Part shown: piece after piece, positions 1-12,045 of the stretch
How the letters are laid out: each line of letters opens with the position of its first letter
How positions within the stretch are numbered: the first letter of the stretch is position 1
NCBI GenBank assembly: GCA_004154925.1
Contig: QJNS01000227.1
Coordinates: 61,960-125,959, forward strand
Direction: 5' to 3'
Length of the DNA stretch: 64,000 nt
DNA from: Monosporascus cannonballus
Taxonomy: Eukaryota > Ascomycota > Sordariomycetes > Xylariales
Program-made: the position numbers and the translations under genes
The notes under the pieces: model-generated
Seen by the model: the letters and a program-made list of their open reading frames with translations, nothing else
Databases searched by the model: none
What the model was told of the DNA's origin: nothing

Positions 1-193
1 TTTATTAATAGAATTAATATTAAATATTATTATAAATATTTTTTAACTTTTAATTTTAAGAATAACGTTAATATAGGATTTTTCTTTTTAAATAATTTGC
101 TTATAAGCATATTGTTAACATAGTTACTGGTTGTACTTAATAAAAAAAAGAAAAAAAAGAAAAAAAGAAAGAGAAAAAGAAAAAGAGAAAAAA
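1..193. other. AT-rich flank ending in a homopurine tract
   Basis: No gene is visible. The last 50 or so bases (about 142-193) are almost pure A/G on the plus strand, with long A runs broken by single G. The tract abuts the first base of a Gypsy-type LTR at 194. It reads like a low-complexity target site rather than a polypurine primer, because for an LTR in this orientation the primer tract would lie on the other side. Confidence 0.5.
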
Positions 194-244
194 TGTAACG
201 GCTAAGCGGTTTAACCAACTATTAAACCTTAGTCATACGGGTTT
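194..244 (-). repeat. First 51 bp of a chromovirus LTR, split by the element at 245-7292
   Basis: It starts TGTAACGGCTAAGCGG, which is the reverse complement of the chromovirus LTR end seen in several other copies. The rest of the LTR resumes at 7298, on the other side of the inserted element. The pieces join at the GGTTT target duplication (240-244 and 7293-7297). Confidence 0.8.
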
Positions 245-651
245 TGTTAAAACCTAACGGGTTGCGGTCTCGGGAAACAATTACAACAAGAAAATAACTA
301 AGCTATATAAGTCAAGTTAAGTAATAGCTCGACAGAATTAATTGTAAAGCCTATAAAGCCAGGCTTAATAAGATCGATCGTAAAATTTATAAAGTTAAAT
401 TTAACAAAATCGATCGTAAAACTTATAAAATTAAGTTCGATAAAATCGGAAATATTAAATATAAAACGTTTATTATTTTTATAAGTTAAATAATTTTAGT
501 TTATAATAATACTTCATTATTTAAAGTACTTTTAATATTATAAAATATAATATGTTATTATATTTATTAATTAGATTTTTAGGATATTCTTATTAATATA
601 AATCCGTACGATTAAGGTTTAATAATTGGTTAAACCTGTTTAATTATTATA
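245..651 (+). repeat. 5' LTR of the 245-7292 element
   Basis: 407 bp, starting TGTTAAAACC and ending in a mutated form of GCCGTTACA. Its middle holds tandem units resembling AAAGCC(A/T)GG..GATCGATCGT, a module shared with the LTR at 19,932-20,329. Confidence 0.88.
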
Positions 652-747
652 CGTTGCAAATTTTTATTTAATAATACTGTTAAATTTTAAGCAATATTTA
701 ATATTATTAAGATGTCGATTAGCGCCTAGGAAACCTTTATTTAATAG

Positions 748-1142
748 TGTAACGAGCTATAGGGTTTAACCAACTATTAAACCTTAAGTCGACGGGTTTA
801 TGTTAGCAGAAGTATCGTGGGAATCTGAGCAATGGATACAGTAATCGTATCACGTCTCGTAATGCCAAGGGTGCCTTGGGTAACGATGTTATATTGCAAG
901 CTGAAGCTATCTAAACTATGGAATTAATGAACGTATATATCCTCGTTCTGGCTCAAACCACTCAACCGGCTCAAGCCCTTAAACCCCTTAAGCCCCTTGA
1001 GCCACCTGCTGGCTCAACTGACTCAAAGGCGCCAAGCCCTTGAGCCCTTTGAGCCAATCACGTGATCTTCTTGGCATGGTCGGGCTTGAGTGCCCAAGCT
1101 CTCCGACCGTTTTGGGGAAGCTAAGATCGTTAGGTCATAACA
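748..1142 (-). mobile_element. Solo LTR nested in the chromovirus, little mutated
   Basis: 395 bp, TG...CA (in the reverse orientation TGTAACG...CATAACA), with perfect flanking duplication AATAG (743-747, 1143-1147). It is clearly more GC-rich than its host element. The central module is made of short degenerate repeats such as CTCAAGCCCTTGAG, followed by CACGTG at 1059-1064. The uninterrupted target is visible in the sister element near 41,491-41,510, where the two flanks read straight through with one G-to-A difference. No internal sequence remains, so it formed by LTR-LTR recombination. Confidence 0.92.
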
Positions 1143-1299
1143 AATAGTTTTAAGTTCGAATTCGAGAATTAGAAAAAGAAATCCAATAAATTAAGGTTAC
1201 GTTATTTGCTTAAATTTTTTTCGCCCGTATAAAACTTCGGAAGCCGGAGCTTTATAATAAAAAAGGTAACCCTTAAACTTTTTTAATTTAAATACAAAT

Positions 1300-4200
1300 T
1301 TATTTTCGTTTTTTAAATCTTAATAATTTAACGGATAAGGTTTTAACAGTAAAAGCATATTTAATGGAAAATGCGGTTAATTGATTTGAATTTATTATAA
1401 AAAACTTTTTAAAAGTAGAACAATTAGATAAAAAGGAATTTATTAACGACATTTTTTTATTTTATACCAATTTCGAGAATAAGATGCGCGATAATTTTGG
1501 TAATTTAAATAAAAAATAATTTACTGCTTAATAATTTTTATAATTTCGATAAAAGAGGTTTGCGTTTAAATACGCCGTAACCTTTAAAAGACTTATAATT
1601 AAGGCCGGATAAAGAAACGATAAAGCCGATATTTTTATCGATTTATTGTTTAAAAGGTTAAAGAATAATATAAAGAATAAAATTATTCGGATCGAACGAT
1701 TAATCTTTTAAAACCGATATATTATAAAAGTAATTAATATTATTAATTAACAGTTCGAAACATGATAAGAAAAAAAAGAATAATATATTTTACGATCGAG
1801 GTACAATAAGTTTAATTAGGGGAAAAAACGAAACGCGCCTTTTATTTCTTACGGAATAGCGTTAAAACTTATGAAATTCGGCGTTACATATAAATAAAAT
1901 TAAAGCTAGATTAAGTGTTTTAATTATAGGAAAATAGAATATAAGGCTTATAAATGCAAGAAATGTAAGAAATTACGATAAGATAACTGGATACCTAGGC
2001 CGGAAAAATAATTTAAAAATAATTCAGAAAACGATAGTAAAATTATTAATATAATCCAAGCCAAGTACGTATTAGGCCTTTTATAGCAAAAGGTTTAATA
2101 GAGACTATTACGATAAAAGTTTCGACGAAAAATGCGCAAAGTTAAAAAGCTGGTTCGACAAGCGTTACGAATATAACAAAAAGCCTTATAAAAATAATTA
2201 CGCGAATATTAGGATTAGATAGAAAGAGTTTATCCCGGAACCCTTAATCGATACGGCAAAATGTACGCCATATATTACAGACGACAAAAATGCCTTAATT
2301 ATGAAAAATAAAAATTATATATTTACGGAAAAATTATTCTTATATATTATAAGGGATTCGATTTTCGGAACGGAACCGGAAATAACAATAATAACAAATA
2401 ATAATATCGATATTTTCGATTTATAACCCCAGAAAAGGATATTCGCCAGTTTGCTAAAATAAAAAGCTAGCTTAAAAAATAATGTCTGTAAAAAGACCTT
2501 TTTTGTTATTATAATTAAAATAATTATTAAATAAAAAATTGATTTAACATATAATAACGAAATACTAGCAAACAGTTATTATAGATTTTTATTTTCAATT
2601 AATAGTTACTATAAATCCTTATAAAAAGAAAGGTATTAAAGAAAAAATACGTTAATTTATAAAAGAACTTTAAAATAATAATTAAAATAATATATAATGG
2701 GATATAGTCGTAAACATAAAAAAGCAGTTTATTCGATAGGGAAAGAAACTGTAATAAAATTAAGAATAATTAATACGATTTGAAAAAATAGTATGCCGAT
2801 AATAATAATAAATATAGCAGCTTAATGCGTTAAACGAAAGAACATAAATAAAGCTTAACAAATTCGAAAAAGAGTTTAAAAAAAGATTACTTATAAGAAA
2901 GCCGTGAAATAACGAGATTTAAAGGAATTAAAAGGAATTTTTATAAAAAGTTTTAAACGTAACGATAAAAGTCGTTAATAATTTTATTACTTTAAATATA
3001 CGAATGGGAATATATTAGTATATCGTAATGGTGGATTATAAAGCTTTAAGCAGGAATTATATTATATTAAATAGGGCTAATACTCTGAAATTATTATGGA
3101 AATATAAGTTAAAACCTTATATAGCGACGAATGCCGAAAGTGAGAAATCTATTTACGATAACGAAAAAAATTATATGAGAAATTAATTATTCCGAAAATT
3201 TTATTTAAAAACGATATTAAACGGTTAATTTCGATATTATTTTATTTAGAAATTACGACATAATTTTTGGTTTATTATAAATACGTTAATACGGAATTTT
3301 AATTAATAAAAAAATTCGCTAGGTAAGGTTCGTTTTATATCCTGTTAACAAAAAAAAGAAAGAATTAAGATATTAATATTCAATTAATAATAGTGACGAA
3401 TGCAAGCATAAAGATACGACAGAAATTTTATTACCTAAAAGAACAAAATATAAAAAAAACGAGTATTAAAAAAGAATACGATATGTTATTATTATTATCA
3501 AAACAAAATTAAAGTAATTAAATAATGATTTAAAACAATAGCAGCCTTAAAAATCCGAAAGTCTAATTAATATATTACCATAATATTATAAATATTAGCA
3601 GTTTTTCAGAAAAAACTTATTATAAAATTATCCGAATATAGCAAATAAAATTATGAAATAGTTTTTAAAACAGGATTTTTAATAAAGTTTTACCTTATTT
3701 ATAATTTTCGCGGAAACGAGTTACGTACTTTTAAAAAATATCTGGAAAATCGGTTATAAAAAATAGATTCGATTTTCGAAATTATTAGCAGGATATTCGA
3801 TATTTTTTATATCTAAGAAAAATAGAAAATTATGACTTATAGTTAACTATTAGTAACTAAACGACGTCATAATTAAAAATGGAATACCATTATCTTTAAT
3901 TATAGAAATAAAGGACTAATTTTGCAGAAATAAATATTTTATAATATTCGATCTTAAAAACGGATATAACTTTATTAAAATCAAAAAAATATAAATAAAA
4001 AACGGCTTATAGGACGAAATATGGATTATTTAAATATTTAATTATATTAATAAGATTTACAAACATACCAGCAACTTTTTAACGGATACTAAACCATATA
4101 TTACGAAAATACCTTAATCTTTTCGTCGTTTACTATTTCGACGATATTCTTATTTTCTTACAAACGGAAAAAATATATATAAAATACGTTTATAAAATTG

Positions 4201-6303
4201 TTTAAATTTTATAGCATATAAAATTGCTAATTAACGTAAAAAAATTAGTTTTATAAATAAAAAAGAATATCTAGGATATACTATTATCTTAAAATATATT
4301 AGAATAAAGGTTAAGGAATTTGCTATAATTACAAAATGATAAACTTTAACCACGGTTAAGGAAATATAAGTATTCTTTGAATTCGCTAATTATTATAGGA
4401 AATTTATTCGAAATTTTAGGCAAATAATTATACCCTTAACGAATTTTACAGCAGAAAAAAAAGTTTAAATGGACGCCTAAAATAAAAAACGTTTTAAAAT
4501 ATTAAAAATGCAATTATTAACGAATTAATATTAATTATATACGATTTAAACCGTTTGTTAAACAAAAAACCGATATTTCGAATTACGTATTAAACGTAAT
4601 AATCGGATAACAAAATAATTAAAGTAAATTGCACCTTATTATATTCTTTTTATATAAGTTAAAAGGAGCCGAATTTAATTATAGTATTTTAAATAAGGAA
4701 TTTATGGCCATTATTATGGCATTTCGAAAGTTTAAGTATTTTCTAAAAGAAAATTTATACTAGGCTAAAATTTATACGGATTATTAAAATCTTACCCGAT
4801 TTAATACGACTAAAAAATTTATAAAACGATAATTTCGTTACGCAAAGAAATTGGCGAATTTCGATTTCGTTATTATCTATAAGAAAGAAATAGAAAATAG
4901 TAAAATAAATACCTTAAGCAAACGACCAGATTTCGAAAAAAAATTGGTCAAAATTAACCATATAATTTTCGATATTACCATAAAAGGATATTTACGCTTA
5001 TAACAGATTTCGACAATTTGGACAGTACTTTTAAATATATATCAGAAAATCCAGCAATATAATAACGGTTTCCCAAAAAACTAGAAAACAAATAAAATGT
5101 AAATTCTAAAAGAATACCAAAAGAATTTAATACGAAAAATACACGAATACCAGTTATACGGATATCCAGAGATTTATAAAACCTTAAAACGGCTTTAACG
5201 TATATATTCCATTTTTAAAATAAAATTAATAATAAGAAATTATGCGATAATGCGATATTAGCGCCAAAACGAAAAGTCGACGATATAAGCCATACGGAAA
5301 ATTACAACTATTATTAATCGCAAAACGGCTACAATATTTATTTATATTTAATTTTATTATTAAATTTCTTATATTAAATATTCCAGTTACAAAAATATAC
5401 TCTAATAGCATTTTCGTTATCGTCGATCGATTTACAAAGTCTTTTTTATTTCTTATTATATTATAAAGATATAAACGCTGAACAAATAATATTTACTTGT
5501 TTTAAATATATTTTTAACATATACAGATTATTTATAGAAATTATTTTAAATAAAGAATTAATATTTGCATTTAAATTTTAACAAATTCTTATAATATGAA
5601 TCAATTTAAATTTCAAATTATCAAACTTATTTACGATATTGTATTAATTATGAACAAAATAATTAAATTAAAAAATTATTAATTATTACAAAAATATTAA
5701 AATAATATTTACGAATATATATTTTGGTTTTATTTCAAAAATATATAAAAAGGTACGTAATAACGATCCAATTAATATTAAACTAATTTTTACGTTAAAA
5801 TAATTACGATAATCATATTAAAAAATAAAAATAAAACTAAAATTCGTACATAATTAAATAAATAAATTTTATAATTAAAAAGATTAAAATATTAAGTTTT
5901 AAAAAAGAAAAAATATTTTTTCTTATTACTAAAAATATATAAATACAACGACTTAATAAAAAGTTTGATTTTTAATATATCGGCCTATATAAAATAATTA
6001 AAAAAATCTCAAAAAACAATTATTAATTACAATTTTTATTAAAAGTTAAATTTTAATTACCTTTTTACGTTTTTTTAATCAAATTAAGAGTAAATATAAT
6101 CAAAATATATACGGCATAAAACGATATAAAAATAAAAAACGAATAAGCATATAAAGTAAAAAAAAGTCCTTAATATACGAAAGTAAAATAAACTTATCCA
6201 GTATTTAATTAAATGGAAAAAGTACCCGAATTCCGAAAACACCTGGGAATCCGCCAAAAACCTTATCGGTACCCAACGCCTGCTAAAGAACTTTTATCAA
6301 TAA
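1300..6303 (+). pseudogene. RIP-degraded gag-pol of the 245-7292 chromovirus
   Basis: Once a Gag-Pol polyprotein for capsid, protease, reverse transcriptase, RNase H and integrase. The zinc knuckle at 1916-1957 keeps its first and last Cys. The second Cys and the His read as Tyr, as expected from G-to-A and C-to-T changes. The RT box at 4128-4157 reads VYYFDDILIF with both Asp intact. The integrase D-motif reads FVIVDRFTK (about 5405-5450). The final 36 codons (6193-6300) are clean and encode a chromodomain core (YLIKWKKYPNSENTW) with a proper stop at 6301-6303. Stops elsewhere lie mostly at CAA/CAG, CGA and TGG positions. The start codon cannot be fixed; 1300 is approximate. Confidence 0.85.
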
Positions 6304-6309
6304 CGTCGA

Positions 6310-6660
6310 AAGCGGCAAAATCGAGGACTCCCTAATCAATAATCAACTAATTTGTGGACTTAATATTGGACTAATTAAGAGAAAGTACGGCCTTTGTCGA
6401 CGTAGCCTTGGCGGCCTTCAGCTCGGCCTGTTTTTCTTAACGTTCTAACTTATCCAACTTTTTCAAAAATCGAAGCTCACGAAACAGCATACGTACCATC
6501 CGGTTAGCCCATAATTTTTTTTGTTTTCGAAAACGACGAACGTTGGCTTACGCCTATTTCGTTTCCTTTTTAACCTTTTTAAGTTCCGTTTTCACCTTAA
6601 AATGATTAGAAATAAGTTTTTCAAGTTAAAAAGTGGAAAAACCGTTAACGTTATAAATGT
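6310..6660 (-). pseudogene. Decayed antisense ORF downstream of pol
   Basis: Read on the minus strand, antisense to the element, this stretch gives a Lys/Glu/Leu/Arg-rich sequence containing WANRMVRMLFRELRFLKKL and then KQAELKAAKATSTKA, interrupted by a few stops at likely Gln codons. Matching antisense stretches occur at the same place in other copies (about 8050-8200, 13,740-13,990 and 35,590-35,910). The composition suggests a coiled-coil protein. Its function is unknown. It could also be chance low-complexity coding capacity, but recurrence in several copies argues against that. Confidence 0.5.
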
Positions 6661-6885
6661 TTTAATTCCGTACTATATATTCCTTATACCGGAAGGAATT
6701 TAACAAAAAAGTACGATAAGATAATAACTCGTAACGAACATAATAAGAATATACAGGTATATTTAAAGCTCGAAAGATGATTAATATAAAAAGAATTATT
6801 TCGCTTTTTTATTTGTTTATTAATTAATTTTTTAATACGATCCGACATAATAACAAAAGGAGGACTTACAGAGGAAAAAGAATCG

Positions 6886-7292
6886 TATTAAAACTTGACG
6901 GGTTGCGGCCTTGAAAAACGATCGTAACAGAAAAATAACTAAGCTATATAAATCGAGTTACGTAATAGCTCAACAAAATCGATCATAAAGCCTATAAAGC
7001 CAGGTTCGATAAGATCGATCGTAAAACTTATAAAGCTAGATTCGACAGGATTAATAGTAAAGCTTATAAAATTAGGCTTAATAAAATCGAACAAATCAAA
7101 TATAAAACGTTTATTATTTTCATAATTTAAATAATTTCAATTTGTAATAATAATTCATTACCTGAAATACTTTTAATATTATAAAACGTAATATATTATT
7201 ATATTTATTACTTAGATTTTTACAATATTTCTGCTAACATAAACCCGTACAACTAAGGTTTAATAATTAATTAAACTCGTTTAGCCGTTACA
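6886..7292 (+). repeat. 3' LTR of the 245-7292 element
   Basis: 407 bp, the same length as the 5' LTR, ending GCCGTTACA just before the GGTTT duplication. It differs from the 5' copy mostly by transitions. Confidence 0.9.
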
Positions 7293-7297
7293 GGTTT

Positions 7298-7628
7298 ATG
7301 TTAGCAGAAGTATGGTTGGAATTTAAGCAATAAATATAATAACGTATTACGTTTCGTAATATTCAAAATGCTTTAAATAACGATATTATAAATAATTTAT
7401 TATAAGCTAAAATTATGTAAATTATAGAAATAATAAGCGTTTTATATTTTGGTTTTTTTGTTTTATTAATCTTATTAAATATAATTCATTATCCGTTAGT
7501 TGGTGATCCGGCTTATTGGCTTATTATCAGTAAGTTAGTAATCCGTTACGTAACCCGGCTTCACCGCGTAATTATGGTTGGGTTATAACAGACCGTTTTT
7601 AGAAACCGTAACTCGTTAAGTTATAACA
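7298..7628 (-). repeat. Remainder of the split chromovirus LTR
   Basis: It continues the LTR begun at 194-244 and ends in TTATAACA. Joined length is about 382 bp. The central module has the GGTGATCCGGCTTATTGG type of unit. For the minus-strand element on its right this is the 3' LTR. The pyrimidine-rich stretch just after 7628 is the complement of a polypurine tract. Confidence 0.8.
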
Positions 7629-10600
7629 CGATCTTCTCCTTTTATAAATCTTGCCTTTAAGATTTTTCTTTTTCTTTTAATAAGTTTTCCGTATCCATTT
7701 AACATATTTTCTAACGTAATTAAACGTTGTTTTCGTAAGTCCGAAAAGCGGCTTACTTTAATTAATTTAATTAAACTTAAAAACTTTAACGTAATACTTT
7801 TATTTTTTATTCCGCTCGATAATTTAATTATTAAATAAGTAACGGGGTTATTGGTTATAAAAAATATATTTGTCGAAATTATTCGTACAATAGAACAGAA
7901 GTCCCCGTTTTCATAATTAATTATTATATCGCGGTATCGAAACGATTAAAAAAGAATTAACGGCCGAAAAATCTGTATTTAAAATTTTAATGCATTTTTT
8001 AAAATACGTTATTAAAGTTAACATTATTAATTATAAGGTGCGAAACTTATAAATCGCATTTTTTAATCGTTAAATAAATTTCCCGAACTTATGTTATAAA
8101 AGGCAGAATTCGTTATAGCCGTTTAAGCTGCTAAAGGTATAAATATTATTAACCAGAACGCTATAAGTTCTCTAGATGATATAAATTAGGGTGCGATTAT
8201 TTCCGGTAATTCCGTCATTACTAGTGAAAATTCTTTAATAGGCGTTAAGCATTATTAAGTTTTTTGGCAGGTTTTCAAGTATTTTCGAAATCTCGGTATT
8301 TTTTCCATTATATTAAATATTGGGTAAATCCATTTTATTTTCGTATATCGAAAATTTTTTCCACTTTATATATCGATTCGTTTTTTACATTTATGTCGTT
8401 TTATATTATATATACCTTAATTATATCTATTATTAACTTAAATAAAAAAACGTAAAAAATTAAATAAAGCTTAACTTTTAACGGAAACTTTAATTAATAA
8501 TTGTTTTTTGAGATTTTCTTAATAAATCTATATGGACCGATATATTTAAAATCGAAATTTTTGTTAGGTCTTTTTATTTAAATAATTTTTGTAATTAGAA
8601 AAGATTTTTCCCCTTTTTCGAACCTTAATTTTTTTAAGTTTTTTTAATTATAATATTTATTTATTTAATTACGTACAAATTTCATCTTCATTTTTATTTC
8701 TTAATATAATTATCGTAATCATTTTAACGTAAAAATTACCTTAATATTAATCGAATTATCGTTACGTACTTTTTTATAAACTTTTGGAATAAAACCAAAG
8801 TTTAAGTTTGCAGGTATTTTTTTAATGTTTTCGTAATAACTGGTATTATAAACTAGTTGTACGATTAGTAACGTTTTAACTTAATTATTTTATTTGTAAT
8901 TAATATAATATCGTAAATATGGTTTTAAAGTTTAATTTATTTGTTTCGTTTATTAATTCGTTTAAAGTTTAAATACATTAAATAATTTATAATTTAGACC
9001 GATTTCTATTATAAAGCTTTGCCAAAACTTAAATACGAATATTAATTCTTTATTTAAAATACTCTCAATTAATAATCCATATATATTAAAAATATATTTA
9101 AAAAATATATGTTATTTTTTCGGCATGTATATTCATATAATATGGTAAAAAACAGGAAACTTTGGTAAATCGATTAATAATAACGAAAATACTGTTATAA
9201 TATATTTTTATAACGGGATCTTTTAATATGAAAAGTTTAATAATAAAATCGAATATAACTCAATACCATAGTCGCCTTACAGTTAGTAATAGTTATAATT
9301 TTCCGTATAGCTTATATCGTCGATTTTTCGTTTTAACGCAAATATCATATTATTGTATGATTTTTTATAACGTTAATTTCATTATAAAAAAGGAATATAT
9401 ATGTTAAAATCGTTTTAGAGTTTTATGGATCCCTGGATATCTATATAACTAGGATTTGTATATTTTTCGTACTGGATTCTTTTGGTATTTTTCTGGAACT
9501 TATATCTTATTCGTTTTCTGGTTTTCTGAAAAACTGTCATTATACTACTGAATTTTCTAATATATATCGAAAGGTATTACTCGAATTATCCCAATTAATC
9601 GTAAGCGTAAATATCCTTTTATAATAATATCAAAGATTATATAGCTAACTTTAACCAATTTCTTTTTAAAGTTTGGTCGCCTTTTCAAAGCGTTTATTTT
9701 GCTATTCTTTAAGCCTTTTCTATAAATCATAATAAAATCGAAGTTCGTTAACTTTTTTACGTATCGAAATTATCGTTTTATATGTTCTCTAGTTGTAATA
9801 AAACGGATAAAATTTTGATAATCCGTATAAACCTTAACCTAGTACAAATTGTCTTTTTAGAAAATATCTAAATTCCCGGAATACTATAACAATAGCCATA
9901 AATTCCATATTTAAAATACCATAACTAAATGCGGATTTTTTTTAATATATATGAAAAAAATATAATAAAGCACAGTTTGTCTTAATTATTTCGTTATCCG
10001 ATTATTACGTCTAAGGCGTAATTCGAAATATCGGTTTTTAACTTAACGGGGCAGTTTAGATTATATATAATTAATACTAGTTCGTTAATAATTATATCCT
10101 TAATATCTTGAAACGCTTTTTTTATTTCAGGCGTTCTTTTGAACTTTTTTACCTTTTTCGTAAAGTTCGTTAAGGGTATAACTATTTTACTAAAGTTTCG
10201 AATAAACTTCTTATAGTAATTAACGAATTTAAGGAATATTTATATTTTTTAATTATATTTACCGTTTTTCATTTTATAATTATGGCAATTTCTTTAAAGT
10301 TTATGTTAATATATTCTGAGATAATAATATATTCCAGATATTTCACTTTGTATTTTTAAAAGTAACTTTTTTTTCCGCGTTAATAAACAGCTTTACGTTT
10401 TATAAAGCTTAAAACACCTTATAAATATATCCTATATATGCTTTTTCCGTTTTTAAAAAATATGAATATATCGTCGAAATAACAAATTACGAAAACGTTA
10501 AAATATTTTAATAATACGTAATTAATTATCCGTTAAAAGGTTACTGATACGTGTGTAAATCCTATTAATATAACCAAATACTTAAATAATCCGTATTTCG

Positions 10601-12045
10601 TTTTAAAGGTTATTTTTTATTCGTATTCTTTTTTAATTTTAATAAGATTATATCTGTTTTTGAGATTAAATATTATGAATTCTTTAGCTTTATAAAATCC
10701 GTTTTTTATTTTTATAATTAAGAGTAATAATATGCAATTCTTAATAGTAACGTGGTTTACTTATCAATAATTAAGTATAAGTCGTAATTTTCTATTTCTT
10801 TTAATACGGAAAATATCGAATATCTTATTTGTAACTTCGAAAATCGAATTTATTTTTTCCGTAATTGATTTTTCAGATATTCTGTAAAAATACGAAATTT
10901 ATTTCCGTTAAGGTTATAAATAAGGTAAAACTTTATTAAAGATTCTTTTTTGAAAACTCTTCTATAGTTTTATTCGCTATGATTTAATAACTTCGTATTA
11001 AGCTTTTTTTTAAAAAAACCTATTCGTATTTATAATATTATAGCAATATATTAATTAAACTTGCTAACTTTTAAGGCTTTTATTTTAAATCGTTATTTAG
11101 TTACTTTAATTTCGCTTTAATAATAATAACGATACATCGTATTTTTTTAATATCCGTTTTTTTTCTTATATTTTGTCCCTTTGGATAATAAGTTTTCTGT
11201 TGTATCTTTATGCCTATATTCGTCGTTATTACCGATTAAGTATTAATATTTTAATTTCTTTTTTTGTTTATTAATAAGATATAAAACGAACTATACCTAA
11301 TTAATCCCGCTATTAATTAAAATTCCGTATTGGCGTATTTATAGCAATCTTAAAATTATATCGTAATTCTTAAATAAAACGATATCGAAATTAATTATTT
11401 GGTATCATCCCTAAATAAAATTTGGAAATGATTAATTTCGCGTATAATTTTTTCGTTATCGTAAACGAATTCTTAACCTTCGACGTTTATCGTTATATAA
11501 GAATTTAACTTATATTTTCATAACAATTTAAACTTATTAATTATATTCGGTGTAATATAATTTTTATTTAAAATTCAGTAATTTATTATTATAATATATT
11601 AATACGTTCTAAATTATATTTCCAAAATAATTAAATTATTAACGGCTTTTGTCGTTGCGTTTAAAACTCTTTTTAACTTTTTTAGCTTTCGTTATTTTGC
11701 GGCGTTTTTATATATAATCTTTTTTTCCCTTTTTCTTCGAATTTATTAAACTTTATTTATATTTTTACGTTTAACGCGTTAAATTATTATATTTATCGTT
11801 ATTGTCGGCAGATTATTCCGTCGAATTATATTAATTATTTTTGATTTTATTACAATTCTTTTCCGTATTAAATAAATTATTTTTTATATTTACGATTATA
11901 TCTTATTATGCGTTATTTTTGTTATTATTTTAAAGGCTTTTTGTAAACTGATGTATGTTTTTCTTAATAATCTTTTTTTCGTAAAAGCTTATAATAACTT
12001 TCTGGCAATATTTCGTTATTATATATTGGATTAACTTAATTAATT
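7629..12045 (-). mobile_element. 5'-truncated minus-strand chromovirus remnant
   Basis: On the minus strand this holds, from right to left, part of protease/RT, the RT box (10,461-10,490, reading VICYFDDIFI), RNase H/integrase and a chromodomain (about 8250-8345), then the 3' LTR. The gag region and the 5' LTR are missing. Homology to the 245-7292 element stops at about that element's position 2540, corresponding to 12,045 here, where the strand of homology flips. The region is heavily RIP-mutated, with stops in every frame. Antisense coding traces lie near 8050-8200 on the plus strand. Confidence 0.78.

Larger units (their letters stand above)
245..7292 (+). mobile_element. Full-length Ty3/Gypsy chromovirus, RIP-inactivated
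   Basis: Both LTRs are exactly 407 bp (245-651 and 6886-7292). The element is flanked by a perfect 5-bp duplication, GGTTT (240-244, 7293-7297). Inside are a mutated gag zinc knuckle (1916-1957), a reverse-transcriptase FDD box (4128-4157), an integrase catalytic stretch (about 5405-5450) and a C-terminal chromodomain (6193-6303), in the usual plus-strand gag-pol order. A purine-rich stretch precedes the 3' LTR. The internal region also holds a solo LTR (748-1142). Without that insertion the element would be about 6.65 kb. Many in-frame stops at former Gln/Arg/Trp codons show it is dead. It was inserted into the LTR of an older minus-strand copy. Confidence 0.93.
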
